Notes under the pieces: generated by a model
Told to the model about the DNA's origin: nothing
Databases searched by the model: none
The model's input: only the letters and a program-made list of their open reading frames with translations
NCBI RefSeq assembly: GCF_014107495.1
Contig: NZ_CP041969.1
Location: 1,302,001-1,366,000, forward strand
Reading direction: 5' to 3'
From: Cohnella cholangitidis
Lineage (GTDB): Bacteria > Bacillota > Bacilli > Paenibacillales > Paenibacillaceae
DNA: 64,000 nt
Shown: in pieces, positions 1-8,731 of the stretch
How positions within the stretch are numbered: position 1 is the first letter of the stretch
Layout: each line of letters opens with the position of its first letter
Program-made: the position numbers and the translations under genes

Positions 1-2324
1 GTCACGAGGAACGACACCCCCATCACCGCCGCCAAGAACAGCATAGGCGAGGAGAGAAACATCGACATATGTTCTCCCAAGAACGAGGATAACGCTTCGA
101 TAATGCCTAGCTGCTTCGCCGCCTCCGCGAAGCTGAACGCAATGCCGATGAAGATGAGGAACGTCCAATCCATGCCTGTCTTGAGCGTCTGCGAATCCAG
201 CGTCCCCGTGGCGACAAGCACCGCAAACCCTAGCAGCATGACCCACGCGTTGTCGAGCCCGTGAAGAGGCTGGGCGATCATAAGCAGAATGCTTCCGACA
301 ACGGTGAGTACGGTTACTCGCTCTTGTTTCGTTAGCTTGCCCAGAAGCCGCAGCTGATCGTCGAGCACCTTCTGCGAGATCGGCTTGGCGGACGACACCT
401 TGCGAAACTTCAGGAGCAAGAAAACGAGAATGAGCACCGTAAAAATAAGAAAAGCCGGCAACGCATACAGGAACCATTGAAACCAACTCGGTTGCTTAAC
501 CCCGTCGACTAGGCCGAACGCCATGACGTTACTGTAGGAACCCGTCAGAACGAAAGGCGCCGTAAACCCGTAGAACACCATGGCCGCGAGCCCTAGGCCC
601 GCCGCCCCGTCGCTTCTGTCCTTAAACCCCATCGAGTCGGACAAGGTACGGGCTATGGGAACGCCTAAAGTGACTTTAGCCGAGGAGGAAGGAATCAACG
701 GATTCAACAAAGCGCCGCCCGCCACGACGCCCCACAATTGTCCCCGATAGTTGGACGGAAATCGTTTGAGCGCATGGAGGGAAAGTCTAAACAGGATCCC
801 CGACTTCGTAATGACCGCCCCGAAAGCTAGAATAAACAGCATGTACAGCCAAGTCGTCGAGGAGAATCCCGATAAAGCGATTTCCGGCGTCGCCAGGTCG
901 CCCAACACCCAGAACATCGCCATGAACAAAGCAACGAGGTAGTCCGCTACGAGATTAACGATCCATAAAGCGACGGCGGCAATGCCGATGCCGATAAAAT
1001 CCATCCCTTGTCGCGACAACCCTCCGAACGGAGGAGAGAAATGAAAGAAACCCAAACTGAATGCGACAACCAACACGCATATAACGATGCTCCAGCTCCG
1101 GTTTTTCAACAAGTGGTTCGCTTTGGAGGCCAGTTCGTTCGTTTTATGCCTCTCCATTTTTTGTTTGGCAGCCCGATACGCGCGCTCTTCGGCTTCTCCC
1201 GTCGCCGCCGTACGATCGGATAGAGACGATGCCAAAGCTTCCGCCATGGACAAATACTCCAATGCCTTTACCTTCCGATCCAGCTGCTGGCAAATTTCGG
1301 CTCCGATCTCATACAGGACGACCCTTTGATCGAGCGTGAACGGCATCGGACTATTCTCCAAAGCCTGCTGCACCTTCGTAAAACCGGCTTCCCTTTGTCG
1401 AGCGGCGCAATACCGCAAATACCGGTCCAGCACGTTAAATTTAGCGAACAGCAAAGTCGCGGGACACGGATCCAAATAACGATATCCATCGTCCGTTTCG
1501 GGAGCTTGCGCGGCAAGGTTCAACGCGGCCTCCCACCGCTCGTTAACCGCATAAAGCTCGATAGCCTTGCCCCATTCGGAATCGCTAATCCAACTATCCG
1601 CGGCTTGGTCCAGCCATTCGTCTAATTGCTCGTCCGTTCGTATCGTTTTCCATAATCCAAGCAAAGCAGGCTTCGCAGCGGCATTAACGGTCCATTCCGG
1701 CATCGCTGCCGGGGAAGGCTCCAGCGTAAAAAATTCCGAGCCTTTCCGAATATGATCCAGCAAATTCTCGGCCGAGTCCCCCTTGAATAGCGCGAAAAGG
1801 AGTTTCCGATTCATACGCGGCAACAACGAACAAGCGCACAGAATGTCTCTCATCTCGCCGGAATATTGGTCAAGCTCCTGCAGGATCCATTTGTCCTTGG
1901 CCTCGTTAGACACTTGCAATCTATCGTTAGTCTGAACTAATCTTTGCGATAATAGCGAAATAAAATAGGCCGATATCGTCGGCTGCTCCATAATCAGCTT
2001 CTCGAATATTTCCTTGTCCATGACGAACAGAACCGATTCCGTCGAAGTAAGCGCGGTGGCCGATCGGGATTCGCCTGTCAACAGAGCCATTTCTCCGAGG
2101 ATGTCTCCCTCGCCGAGAACCGCAAGCGGTTGACTGCTTCCATCCGCCGTTTCCATGGACAGCTGGACTTTGCCGCTTTGAATGATAAACATGCCGTCAC
2201 CCGGATCGCCTTGCCGAAACAACAAGCTCCCCGCCGGTCTGTTCTGCTTATCCAGACGACCAAGTACTCTCGCCAGCTCCATGTTCGACAATCCTTGAAA
2301 CATCTTAATACCCGTAAGCGCCAT
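1..2324 (-). CDS. Cyclic nucleotide-binding domain / SLC13 (DASS)-type permease fusion, partial at left edge
   Basis: The reading frame is open from an ATG at 2324 (AGAGGA site 9 bases upstream) to the window edge, about 774 residues, and the gene continues outside. Residues 1-125 form a cNMP-binding domain, with a phosphate-binding-cassette-like motif GEMALLTGESRSATA near 77-91 (candidate phosphate-binding Arg87). Residues 130-400 are a helical soluble linker. From about residue 405 there are many membrane segments, and NPLIPSSSAKVTLGVP resembles a DASS/SLC13 hairpin motif. The family moves dicarboxylates, sulfate or similar anions with Na+; the substrate here is unknown. The inferred role is a transporter gated or anchored by its own cytoplasmic sensor domain. 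The gene appears monocistronic at this end. The domain assignment is firm; ligand and substrate are open. Confidence 0.82.
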   Translation of the reverse strand, partial: MALTGIKMFQGLSNMELARVLGRLDKQNRPAGSLLFRQGDPGDGMFIIQSGKVQLSMETADGSSQPLAVLGEGDILGEMALLTGESRSATALTSTESVLFVMDKEIFEKLIMEQPTISAYFISLLSQRLVQTNDRLQVSNEAKDKWILQELDQYSGEMRDILCACSLLPRMNRKLLFALFKGDSAENLLDHIRKGSEFFTLEPSPAAMPEWTVNAAAKPALLGLWKTIRTDEQLDEWLDQAADSWISDSEWGKAIELYAVNERWEAALNLAAQAPETDDGYRYLDPCPATLLFAKFNVLDRYLRYCAARQREAGFTKVQQALENSPMPFTLDQRVVLYEIGAEICQQLDRKVKALEYLSMAEALASSLSDRTAATGEAEERAYRAAKQKMERHKTNELASKANHLLKNRSWSIVICVLVVAFSLGFFHFSPPFGGLSRQGMDFIGIGIAAVALWIVNLVADYLVALFMAMFWVLGDLATPEIALSGFSSTTWLYMLFILAFGAVITKSGILFRLSLHALKRFPSNYRGQLWGVVAGGALLNPLIPSSSAKVTLGVPIARTLSDSMGFKDRSDGAAGLGLAAMVFYGFTAPFVLTGSYSNVMAFGLVDGVKQPSWFQWFLYALPAFLIFTVLILVFLLLKFRKVSSAKPISQKVLDDQLRLLGKLTKQERVTVLTVVGSILLMIAQPLHGLDNAWVMLLGFAVLVATGTLDSQTLKTGMDWTFLIFIGIAFSFAEAAKQLGIIEALSSFLGEHMSMFLSSPMLFLAAVMGVSFLV

Positions 2325-2494
2325 GTCGAAAATTCCTCTTGAGAAATGAGATTAGAAGCCTATTTTACAATATGTAACCTGCGATGAGTATTAACCAAAG
2401 TTAATCGGCGTCTACTTTCGATAAAAATAAAGATATAGATTGCCGCTGTTTTATTCCATCTCTCGATGCAAATCGTGCTACTTCGAATTTACAT

Positions 2495-2511
2495 ACATAC
2501 AGAATGTATGT
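2495..2511. promoter_or_regulatory. Palindromic TetR-type operator
   Basis: Perfect 7-base arms ACATACA and TGTATGT surround GAA. The half-site resembles AcrR/TetR-family operators (ACATACAT/ATGTATGT). It lies 39 bases before the glyoxalase start, with the tetR gene immediately downstream, so it is the likely autoregulatory site of that pair. Confidence 0.6.
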
Positions 2512-2549
2512 TAAGATTCGGTTATAAACCTGCGAAGGAGAATGCGGCT

Positions 2550-3017
2550 ATGAAAATTTCCAGCTTTTATCCGGTTATTTTAACTAATCAAGTGGCTTTA
2601 AGCGCCGAATTTTATCGAAATCAGTTTGGGTTTGAGATCGTATTCGAGGCCGAATGGTATATAAGCCTGCGATTGCTCCGGGATACCGAAACTTCGTTCG
2701 AGCTCGCTATCCTGGAATCCGGCCATCCTACCGTACCGACTGCATACAGACATTCGGTGAACGGACTAATTCTCAACTTCGAAGTGGATGATGTGGACGC
2801 GGAGTACGAAAGACTTATCAAGCGGGAGAAGCTTCCCCTGCTGCTCGATATCCGGGACGAAGAGTTCGGACAGCGGCATTTTATCACAAGCGATCCAAAT
2901 GGCGTATTGATCGATGTGATCAGCATTATCCCGCCTTCCACCGCGTATAGCGAAAAATACAATGAGAAGCCTTGGCTGGATAAGAACGCGGGCGGTGGAT
3001 TGCTCTCCGTGGATTAA
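2550..3017 (+). CDS. Glyoxalase/bleomycin resistance/dioxygenase superfamily protein
   Basis: A 155-residue protein of the vicinal-oxygen-chelate fold. The two beta-alpha-beta modules are visible: an N-terminal strand ([13 protein letters not shown]) followed by the helix [15 protein letters not shown], and a C-terminal [18 protein letters not shown] motif typical of the family. The ATG at 2550 is chosen because AAGGAG lies 9 bases upstream; an in-frame extension to 2466 would run through the operator. It sits between the palindromic operator and the tetR gene, so it is probably the regulated partner. The exact substrate (methylglyoxal adduct, antibiotic or aromatic) cannot be told from sequence. 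The family call is reliable. Confidence 0.85.
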   Translation: MKISSFYPVILTNQVALSAEFYRNQFGFEIVFEAEWYISLRLLRDTETSFELAILESGHPTVPTAYRHSVNGLILNFEVDDVDAEYERLIKREKLPLLLDIRDEEFGQRHFITSDPNGVLIDVISIIPPSTAYSEKYNEKPWLDKNAGGGLLSVD

Positions 3018-3102
3018 GGTCGCTGGTTATCAGGAGACAAGAACGCGCTCGAGATATCGAAGCTTATGGAGAAATGACGGAAAACAGGAGAAGGAAACCG
3101 AC

Positions 3103-3686
3103 ATGAAAAAAAGCAAGGAGAAGCGTCCGAAACGATTGTCAAACTGATACAAGTAGCCTGGAAACACTTTACGGAGTATGGGTATGCGGAATCGTCCATG
3201 GAAGAAATCGTGGCGGAGGCCGAACTGACCCGAGGCGCTCTTTACCATCATTTCGGCAGCAAGAAAGGCTTGTTTCAAGCCGTGCTTGAATCCGTTCAGA
3301 CGGAAATCAGCGAAAGGGTAGAAGCAGAGGCGGCCCGAAGCGATGATGCATTGGAACAACTTATTCTAGGCAGCCGCGCATTTGTCGCGGCTGCCGTTGA
3401 ACCGCGCATTAGACGAATATTGCTCATAGACGGTCCTGCCGTATTGGGTTGGGAAGCTTGGAGAAGGATGGACGAGGAGAACTCGATGCGGCACTTGCGC
3501 GAGCAATTGGAGCTAATGCAGCGACAAGGTTGCCTTAAGCCGGTACCGTTAGATGCATTGACTCATTTTGTCTCGGGCGCCCTTAACGAATCCGCGTTAT
3601 GGATTGCGCAAAGTCCGGATGCCGATCAGTCGCTGGAGGAAACGATATCCGTTATTTCTCATTTTCTGAAAGCTTTTGCACATTGA
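3103..3686 (+). pseudogene. TetR/AcrR family transcriptional regulator, frameshifted near the start
   Basis: The HTH region (residues reading ETIVKLIQVAWKHFTEYG, then SSMEEIVAEAELTRGALYHH) and the C-terminal ligand domain are intact in one frame. That frame has a TGA at 3075 and no ATG/GTG/TTG until the ATG at 3198, which would delete helix 1 of the DNA-binding domain. A well-placed ATG at 3103 (AGGAGAAGG upstream) is in another frame and stops after 14 codons. Adding one A to the A7 run at 3106-3112 joins the two into a normal TetR N-terminus. It is therefore a single-base deletion (sequencing or real), or expression by slippage on the A-run. It probably controls the adjacent glyoxalase through the palindrome at 2495-2511. 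Confidence 0.8.
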
Positions 3687-3751
3687 GTGAATAAACCGCT
3701 TAGCTGAACAGGCTGCCGATAATACCGGCAGCCTGTTATCTGCGGAGCTAT

Positions 3752-4663
3752 CTATAAAGGGATAATAGCAATACCAGATGCCTTATTTCCTACTTTTATC
3801 GTCTTAACAACCTTATTATCCCTGATTCTAATCACGGATACGGTGTCTTCTCCAAAATTAGCCGCATAAGCATATTTACTATCTTGCGTAATAGCAACGA
3901 TACCGGGTTTGATTCCCACCGGGATTGTAGCTATTACCTTGTTACTTATTAGTTTGATAACGGAAACCGTGTTATCCCCTTCATTGCCGACGTAGGCGAA
4001 TTTATTGTCAGGGGTTATGGCCACGCCGACCGGACTACGGCCGACTCGAATCCTTTTTAGGATCCTTCGGCTGCGAACGCCTATGACCGATACGTTATTC
4101 TTCGTGGTGACGTAAGCTAATTTGCCGTTCTTCGCGAAAGCAATTTGATCCGGACCGACGCCGGCTTTTATCGTATCGACGACCTTGTTGTTTTTCGCAT
4201 CGAAAATCGAAATCGTATTGCTGTCTATATTGCTTACGAATCCTAAAGTTCTTAAGCCGATCTTCTTGGGAGTAACGGTTACTCCTACCGGTCTTTTTCC
4301 GACCCTTATCGTTTTAACGACTCTTTGTTTCTTCGGGCAAATTACGGAAACGGTATTGTCAGCCGAGTTCGTAACGTAGACGAAGTTTCGGGAAGTCCCT
4401 ACGTCCGATGGAGCGTTTCCGACCCGGATGGTACGGATAATCGTATTTGTTTTTCTTTTGATCACTTGTGCGGTGTTATCGCGTTTATTCACAACATAAG
4501 CGTACTTTCGATCGGGTGTAACGGCAATCTCGAAAGGTCCGCGGCCGGTCTTGATCGTTGCCTTGACTTTTTTGGTTCGGGTATCGATCGCCGACACGGA
4601 ATCATCGTCGAAATTCGTGACGTACGCGAAATGAAATGATGGCGAAGGCCTGCATACGGTCAA
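3752..4663 (-). CDS. YVTN beta-propeller repeat protein
   Basis: A 303-residue protein made of seven roughly 42-residue repeats, each with a YVTN-like strand (AYVTNFDDD, YVVNKRDNT, YVTNSADNT, FVSNIDSNT, YVTTKNN, YVGNEGDNT, YAANFGEDT) followed by a VI...VVKTIKVG.P strand. This predicts a closed seven-bladed propeller, a family often found at the cell surface. The start is a TTG at 4663, with AGGAGG 10 bases upstream. No signal peptide or membrane anchor is visible, which is odd for a surface protein; either it is cytoplasmic or the true N-terminus lies elsewhere. The blades are rich in Lys and Arg. Function is unknown; binding or scaffolding is the usual inference. Confidence 0.85.
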   Translation of the reverse strand: MTVCRPSPSFHFAYVTNFDDDSVSAIDTRTKKVKATIKTGRGPFEIAVTPDRKYAYVVNKRDNTAQVIKRKTNTIIRTIRVGNAPSDVGTSRNFVYVTNSADNTVSVICPKKQRVVKTIRVGKRPVGVTVTPKKIGLRTLGFVSNIDSNTISIFDAKNNKVVDTIKAGVGPDQIAFAKNGKLAYVTTKNNVSVIGVRSRRILKRIRVGRSPVGVAITPDNKFAYVGNEGDNTVSVIKLISNKVIATIPVGIKPGIVAITQDSKYAYAANFGEDTVSVIRIRDNKVVKTIKVGNKASGIAIIPL

Positions 4664-4862
4664 GGGACTAGCCCTCCTTTATTATGATGTAATTTAGTCT
4701 ATTAATTTGCTTAAAGGAGCGACACGGCGATCCGCGACAGCTTGAGATATAGGGTTTCAAGACGCAACCGCGAGTTGCGGAGCGCCGGCAACTAAAACGG
4801 TCTTTACTTTCGCCAGACGATAATCGAATAATGAATCATAAAATCCGAAAGGTTGTTGTTGA

Positions 4863-5315
4863 ATGATCTTTGGAGAAAAGTTAAAGACGGAGAGAAAAAA
4901 GAAGGGATGGTCTCAAGAGGAACTAGCCGCAAAGCTTTTTGTTAGCCGGCAGTCCGTATCGAAATGGGAAAACGGCCTGAACTATCCGAGTATTGAAGTC
5001 ATCATTAACTTAAGCGATCTCTTTGGAATAACGATCGACGAATTACTGAGAAGCGACGAGGAGCTGACCAAGAAAGTGATTAAAGACAGCAAACGATTGG
5101 CTTACCCCAAGTCAAAGTTAATGTTCGATGTCTTGTTTCTAGTCGGCGTTGTTTTGTTAATCCTGAAACTGGGAATCCTCCTCTTGAACAAAATAACTCC
5201 TTTGGACATTCCGCTTCCCGGGGGATCGTTTTTTTGGAATTTTGGATCTCTCATCCTAATGGCGGGAGCAGGAATGGGGTCCGGGATCCTCAAAGATAAA
5301 TATAAAAAAGACTAA
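4863..5315 (+). CDS. XRE-family regulator with C-terminal membrane segments
   Basis: A 150-residue protein. Residues 3-62 are a Cro/cI-type helix-turn-helix (GWSQEELAAKLFVSRQSVSK). After a charged linker, residues 87-110 and 120-140 are hydrophobic and likely two membrane spans, ending with basic KDKYKKD. Similar membrane-tethered XRE proteins are common in Firmicutes and often sit near a gene for a membrane protein they control; no such partner is adjacent here. The ATG at 4863 has only a weak ribosome site (GAAAGG). Target genes are unknown. Confidence 0.82.
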   Translation: MIFGEKLKTERKKKGWSQEELAAKLFVSRQSVSKWENGLNYPSIEVIINLSDLFGITIDELLRSDEELTKKVIKDSKRLAYPKSKLMFDVLFLVGVVLLILKLGILLLNKITPLDIPLPGGSFFWNFGSLILMAGAGMGSGILKDKYKKD

Positions 5316-5351
5316 CGGTCCGTTTCAGCCCGAATCGCCCCAACGCCAGGA

Positions 5352-5373
5352 AGCCCGCTTCGATAAGCGGGCT
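5352..5373. terminator. Hairpin between convergent genes
   Basis: AGCCCGCTT and AAGCGGGCT form a perfect 9-bp stem with a 4-base loop between the XRE gene and the end of the sulfate operon. There is no clear T-run on either side, so its use as an intrinsic terminator is uncertain. Confidence 0.4.
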
Positions 5374-5398
5374 CCCGGGCTATATTCGTATGGAAGCT

Positions 5399-5584
5399 CT
5401 AAGCTTCTTTTTGTCCTGTTTTAACGACTCGGATGGAGTCGTCGTAACGTTTGCGTTCCTTGCGTTCGATCTGAACGATTCTGCCGTCGTGGACGACGAT
5501 GTTCACCTCGCCATACTCCAATCCGTTTACTTGCTCGGCAATGCGCCCCAGCCAACGATCATCCACTTCTACCGGTTTCGCCAT
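5399..5584 (-). CDS. yezD: YezD-family small protein (DUF2292)
   Basis: A 61-residue protein matching the DUF2292/YezD pattern: an acidic N-terminus, GLEYGEVNIVVHDGRIVQIE, then a basic tail. YezD-like genes are typically found at the end of sulfate transport or assimilation operons, and here it follows cysW by 42 bases on the same strand. The biochemical role is not known. The family call rests on the characteristic core and the neighbourhood. Confidence 0.75.
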   Translation of the reverse strand: MAKPVEVDDRWLGRIAEQVNGLEYGEVNIVVHDGRIVQIERKERKRYDDSIRVVKTGQKEA

Positions 5585-5626
5585 CTCATTTCCCTCCCAG
5601 AATAGTTTCCATAGTTTGAAATCGAC

Positions 5627-6493
5627 TCAATGTTCCTGGCTCATGCGGCTCTCCAAGATCGATTTCGCGACGAGAGTGATAATCGCCAATACCATCAATA
5701 ACGAAGCAACGGCAAACGCTGCGCTGAATTGGTACTCGTTGTACACGATTTCGATATGCAACGGCAAGGTGTTCGTCTCGCCCCGGATATGACCGGAGAC
5801 GACGGATACCGCACCGAACTCTCCCATCGCTCGCGCATTACACAAAATCATGCCGTACAACAGTCCCCACTTGATATTGGGCAACGTTACCTTGAAGAAG
5901 ACGCGCCAACCGCGAGCTCCCAAGCTAACCGCAGCTTCTTCGTCTTGAACGCCTTGCGCCTCCATGAGAGGGATAAGCTCTCTGGCTACAAAAGGGAACG
6001 TAACGAACATGGTCGCCAACACGATCCCCGGCGTCGCGAAAATAATATTGATGTTATGCTCATCCAGCCATGGGCCCAAAAAGCCTTGAGCGCCGAACAG
6101 CAGGACGTAGATAAGTCCACTCACTACTGGAGAAACGGCGAACGGTAGATCGATTAGGGTTATGAGCAGGTTTTTACCGCGAAATTTGAATTTCGTAATG
6201 GCCCATGCCGCCGCAACCCCGAATATCGTGTTCAATGGAACGGCAATCGCCGCGGTAATTAGAGTCAGCTTGAGCGCCGACATCGCATCCGGATCGGAAA
6301 GCGCGGATAGGTACGCTTCCCACCCTTTGCGGAACGACTCGGCAATAACGGATACCATCGGAAGAATGACAATCAGTCCGAGAAACAGAAGCGCGATTCC
6401 GATCAAGATATAACGTACCGTTCTGGATTCCGTTAAGTGAGGCTTTATTGGCTGGCTTTTCCCCGAACGGGGATTCGTAACGATTCCCGCCAT
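5627..6493 (-). CDS. cysW: Sulfate ABC transporter permease CysW
   Basis: A 288-residue inner-membrane permease of the binding-protein-dependent family, with about six spans. The ABC-interaction (EAA) loop is [20 protein letters not shown] near residue 186. It pairs with CysT to import sulfate or thiosulfate. Its AAAGGAGG ribosome site overlaps the last codons of cysT, so translation is likely coupled. No cysA ATPase gene is present in this operon; the ATPase must be encoded elsewhere or shared. Confidence 0.92.
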   Translation of the reverse strand: MAGIVTNPRSGKSQPIKPHLTESRTVRYILIGIALLFLGLIVILPMVSVIAESFRKGWEAYLSALSDPDAMSALKLTLITAAIAVPLNTIFGVAAAWAITKFKFRGKNLLITLIDLPFAVSPVVSGLIYVLLFGAQGFLGPWLDEHNINIIFATPGIVLATMFVTFPFVARELIPLMEAQGVQDEEAAVSLGARGWRVFFKVTLPNIKWGLLYGMILCNARAMGEFGAVSVVSGHIRGETNTLPLHIEIVYNEYQFSAAFAVASLLMVLAIITLVAKSILESRMSQEH

Positions 6494-6498
6494 GTCGA

Positions 6499-7347
6499 TT
6501 AACCTCCTTTAACGGAGCGCAGGCGTCGATTGCTCCATCTTTGCAAGATGTTGATGAAGAGCAACAATACGAAGGAAATCAAGAGCAGCACGACCGCTAC
6601 GGCAGCGGCTTGGCTGTATTCGTATTGTTCAAGTTTCGTAATGATAAGTAGAGGGGCGATCTCGGTTTTCATCGGCATATTGCCGGAGATGAATACGACC
6701 GAGCCGTACTCCCCGATGCCGCGCGCGAACGCCAACGCGAACCCGGTCAGCAACGGAGGAATCAAGTCCGGCAAAATCACTTTGAAGAACGTTCTCGCAC
6801 GGTACGAACCGAGAAGCACCGCCGCTTCTTCCATATCGGATTCCATGTCCTGCAGAACCGGCTGAACCGTCCGGACGACGAACGGAATGCCAATGAAGAT
6901 CAGCGCGAGCGTAATACCGAGCGGAGTGTAAGCAACCTTAATGCCGAGCGGCTCAAGGAGCGATCCTACCCAACCTTTCGGAGCATAGATCGTCGTTAAG
7001 GCGATCCCCGCCACGGCGGTTGGGAGGGCAAACGGCAAATCGATAAGACCGTCTACGATTCTTTTGCCGGGAAACTTGTATCTCACTAGCACCCATGCGA
7101 GCAACAGACCGAACACCAGATTAACCAAAGCCGCGAAGAAGGCGGTTAACAAACTAAGCCTGTAGGAAGCAACGACCCGGGGATCGGATACGGTATCCCA
7201 CCACTCGGAGGGGGACAGCTCTGCCGACTTCAGCGCCAGAGCCGCCAATGGAATCAGTACGATCAAGCTCAAATACAGGACCGAAAATCCTAATGTGATG
7301 GATAACCCAGGCAATACCCGGTCTTTCTTGCGACGAAGTAATGTCAT
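6499..7347 (-). CDS. cysT: Sulfate ABC transporter permease CysT (CysU)
   Basis: A 282-residue permease with about six membrane segments and an EAA loop ([20 protein letters not shown]). [16 protein letters not shown] sequence ([19 protein letters not shown]) near residue 105 is typical of CysT. It lies between the sulfate-binding lipoprotein and cysW, 33 bases after the former. Together they form the membrane channel for sulfate uptake. Confidence 0.92.
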   Translation of the reverse strand: MTLLRRKKDRVLPGLSITLGFSVLYLSLIVLIPLAALALKSAELSPSEWWDTVSDPRVVASYRLSLLTAFFAALVNLVFGLLLAWVLVRYKFPGKRIVDGLIDLPFALPTAVAGIALTTIYAPKGWVGSLLEPLGIKVAYTPLGITLALIFIGIPFVVRTVQPVLQDMESDMEEAAVLLGSYRARTFFKVILPDLIPPLLTGFALAFARGIGEYGSVVFISGNMPMKTEIAPLLIITKLEQYEYSQAAAVAVVLLLISFVLLLFINILQRWSNRRLRSVKGG

Positions 7348-7380
7348 ATGCCCGCCTTAACCTCTCTTCTCGGCCCTTGG

Positions 7381-8484
7381 TTAGGAACCCGGCGTATAAA
7401 TTTTGTCGAACGTTCCGCCATCGGAGAAATGTTTTGCTTGCGCTTCCTTCCACCCTCCGAAATCCTGGTCGATCGTTAACAGATTCAATTGTCCGAATTG
7501 GTCCTTATACTTATCGGCAACCGATTGAAGGCGCGGACGGTAGAAGTTTTTAGCCGCGATTTCCTGTCCTTGCTCGGTGTACAAATACTTGAGATATTCT
7601 TCGGCCGCCTCGCGGGTGCCTTTCTTATCCACGTTCTTATCCACGATCGCTACCGGAGGTTCCGCCAAAATACTGATGGAAGGCGTTACGATTTCATACT
7701 CGTCGCCGAACTCCTTCAGCGCCAGATAAGCTTCGTTCTCCCAGGCAAGCAACACGTCGCCGATTCCTTTTTCAACGAACGTCGTCGTCGAACCGCGCGC
7801 TCCCGTATCCAGAACCGGTACGTTTTTGAACAGCTTCTTCAGAAATTCCAACGTTTGCGGTTCGTCGTAGCCGAGCGTCTTGGTCGCATAACCCCATGCC
7901 GCAAGGTAGTTCCAGCGAGCTCCGCCGGACGTTTTCGGATTCGGAGTAATGACTTGGATGCCGTCTTTAATCAGGTCGCCCCAGTCCTTGATTGCTTTTG
8001 GATTTCCCTTGCGAACCAAAAACACGATCGTTGAAGTATAAGGCGTGCTGTTTTGTTCGAATTTTTTCTGCCAATCCGCATTCACTGCGCCTGCGTCCAC
8101 GATTGCATCGATATCATATCCGAGCGCTAACGTAACGACGTCCGCTTCCAATCCGTCGATTACCGCGCGGGCTTGCTTGCCCGAACCGCCGTGGGATTGC
8201 TTGATCGTAACGTTGCCTCCCGTTTTTTCTTTCCAGTAAGCCGCGAAGCTCTTATTATATTCCTCGTAAAGTTCACGCGTCGGATCGTAGGACACGTTAA
8301 GCAATTCGATGTCTTTCGGAGCGTTGCCGGGCTCGCTTGCAGACGCGCTAGGACTTGCGCTTGCGTTGGAGCTGCTTGCCGAGGCAGGTTCGTTGTTGTT
8401 TTTGGATCCGCATGCTGCCAATACGGTAATAATCAATGACGCGATAAGTACCAGTTGGAGGTTTTTAAATGTTTTCATTTTCAT
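7381..8484 (-). CDS. sbp: Sulfate ABC transporter substrate-binding lipoprotein
   Basis: A 367-residue lipoprotein: basic start, hydrophobic segment and lipobox LAAC at about residues 22-25, followed by a Ser/Ala-rich linker. The mature part carries sulfate-binding family signatures: [37 protein letters not shown] and [12 protein letters not shown]. It captures sulfate (or thiosulfate) outside the cell and delivers it to CysT/CysW. As first gene of the operon it is preceded by the promoter at 8615-8644 and the Rrf2/CymR-like palindrome at 8587-8603. Confidence 0.92.
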   Translation of the reverse strand: MKMKTFKNLQLVLIASLIITVLAACGSKNNNEPASASSSNASASPSASASEPGNAPKDIELLNVSYDPTRELYEEYNKSFAAYWKEKTGGNVTIKQSHGGSGKQARAVIDGLEADVVTLALGYDIDAIVDAGAVNADWQKKFEQNSTPYTSTIVFLVRKGNPKAIKDWGDLIKDGIQVITPNPKTSGGARWNYLAAWGYATKTLGYDEPQTLEFLKKLFKNVPVLDTGARGSTTTFVEKGIGDVLLAWENEAYLALKEFGDEYEIVTPSISILAEPPVAIVDKNVDKKGTREAAEEYLKYLYTEQGQEIAAKNFYRPRLQSVADKYKDQFGQLNLLTIDQDFGGWKEAQAKHFSDGGTFDKIYTPGS

Positions 8485-8586
8485 GCACCCCTAATTTTTA
8501 GTTGTTTGAACGATGGAATCTCGCTTGTCTCCGGATGGCCGTTCCGGTCGATCGACTAACATACAATTCCGATACATCTTATAATT

Positions 8587-8603
8587 CCTACCTGTTTAGT
8601 AGG
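8587..8603. promoter_or_regulatory. Rrf2/CymR-like operator of the sulfate operon
   Basis: CCTAC-N7-GTAGG with AT-rich flanks (minus strand AATAACCTACTAAACAGGTA...). It lies just downstream of the -10 box of the sbp promoter, over the expected start of transcription, the place for a repressor. CymR, an Rrf2-family regulator, represses sulfur uptake genes in Bacillus; the assignment here is by resemblance and position. Confidence 0.5.
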
Positions 8604-8614
8604 TTATTGAAGTC

Positions 8615-8644
8615 ATAATAGCAGGTGATCTTGCTTACTGTCAA
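8615..8644 (-). promoter_or_regulatory. Sigma-A promoter of the sbp-cysT-cysW-yezD operon
   Basis: On the minus strand TTGACA (8639-8644), an 18-base spacer and TATTAT (8615-8620). Confidence 0.65.
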
Positions 8645-8683
8645 TAAGTGCTATAAAAAAAATTGATAAATCTTTGTTGAAAC

Positions 8684-8710
8684 AAAAAAGAGCTGCCCCA
8701 ATGGGGCAGC
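8684..8710 (-). terminator. Intrinsic terminator after dnaI
   Basis: Minus-strand stem GCTGCCCC/GGGGCAGC with a 3-base loop, followed by a run of six T. Confidence 0.85.
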
Positions 8711-8731
8711 CCTGTTATTATTGCGATATTG

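Noticed and set aside
5390..8494. Plus-strand open frames opposite the sulfate operon
   Set aside because: Arg/Ser/Phe-rich shadows caused by codon bias of the minus-strand genes.
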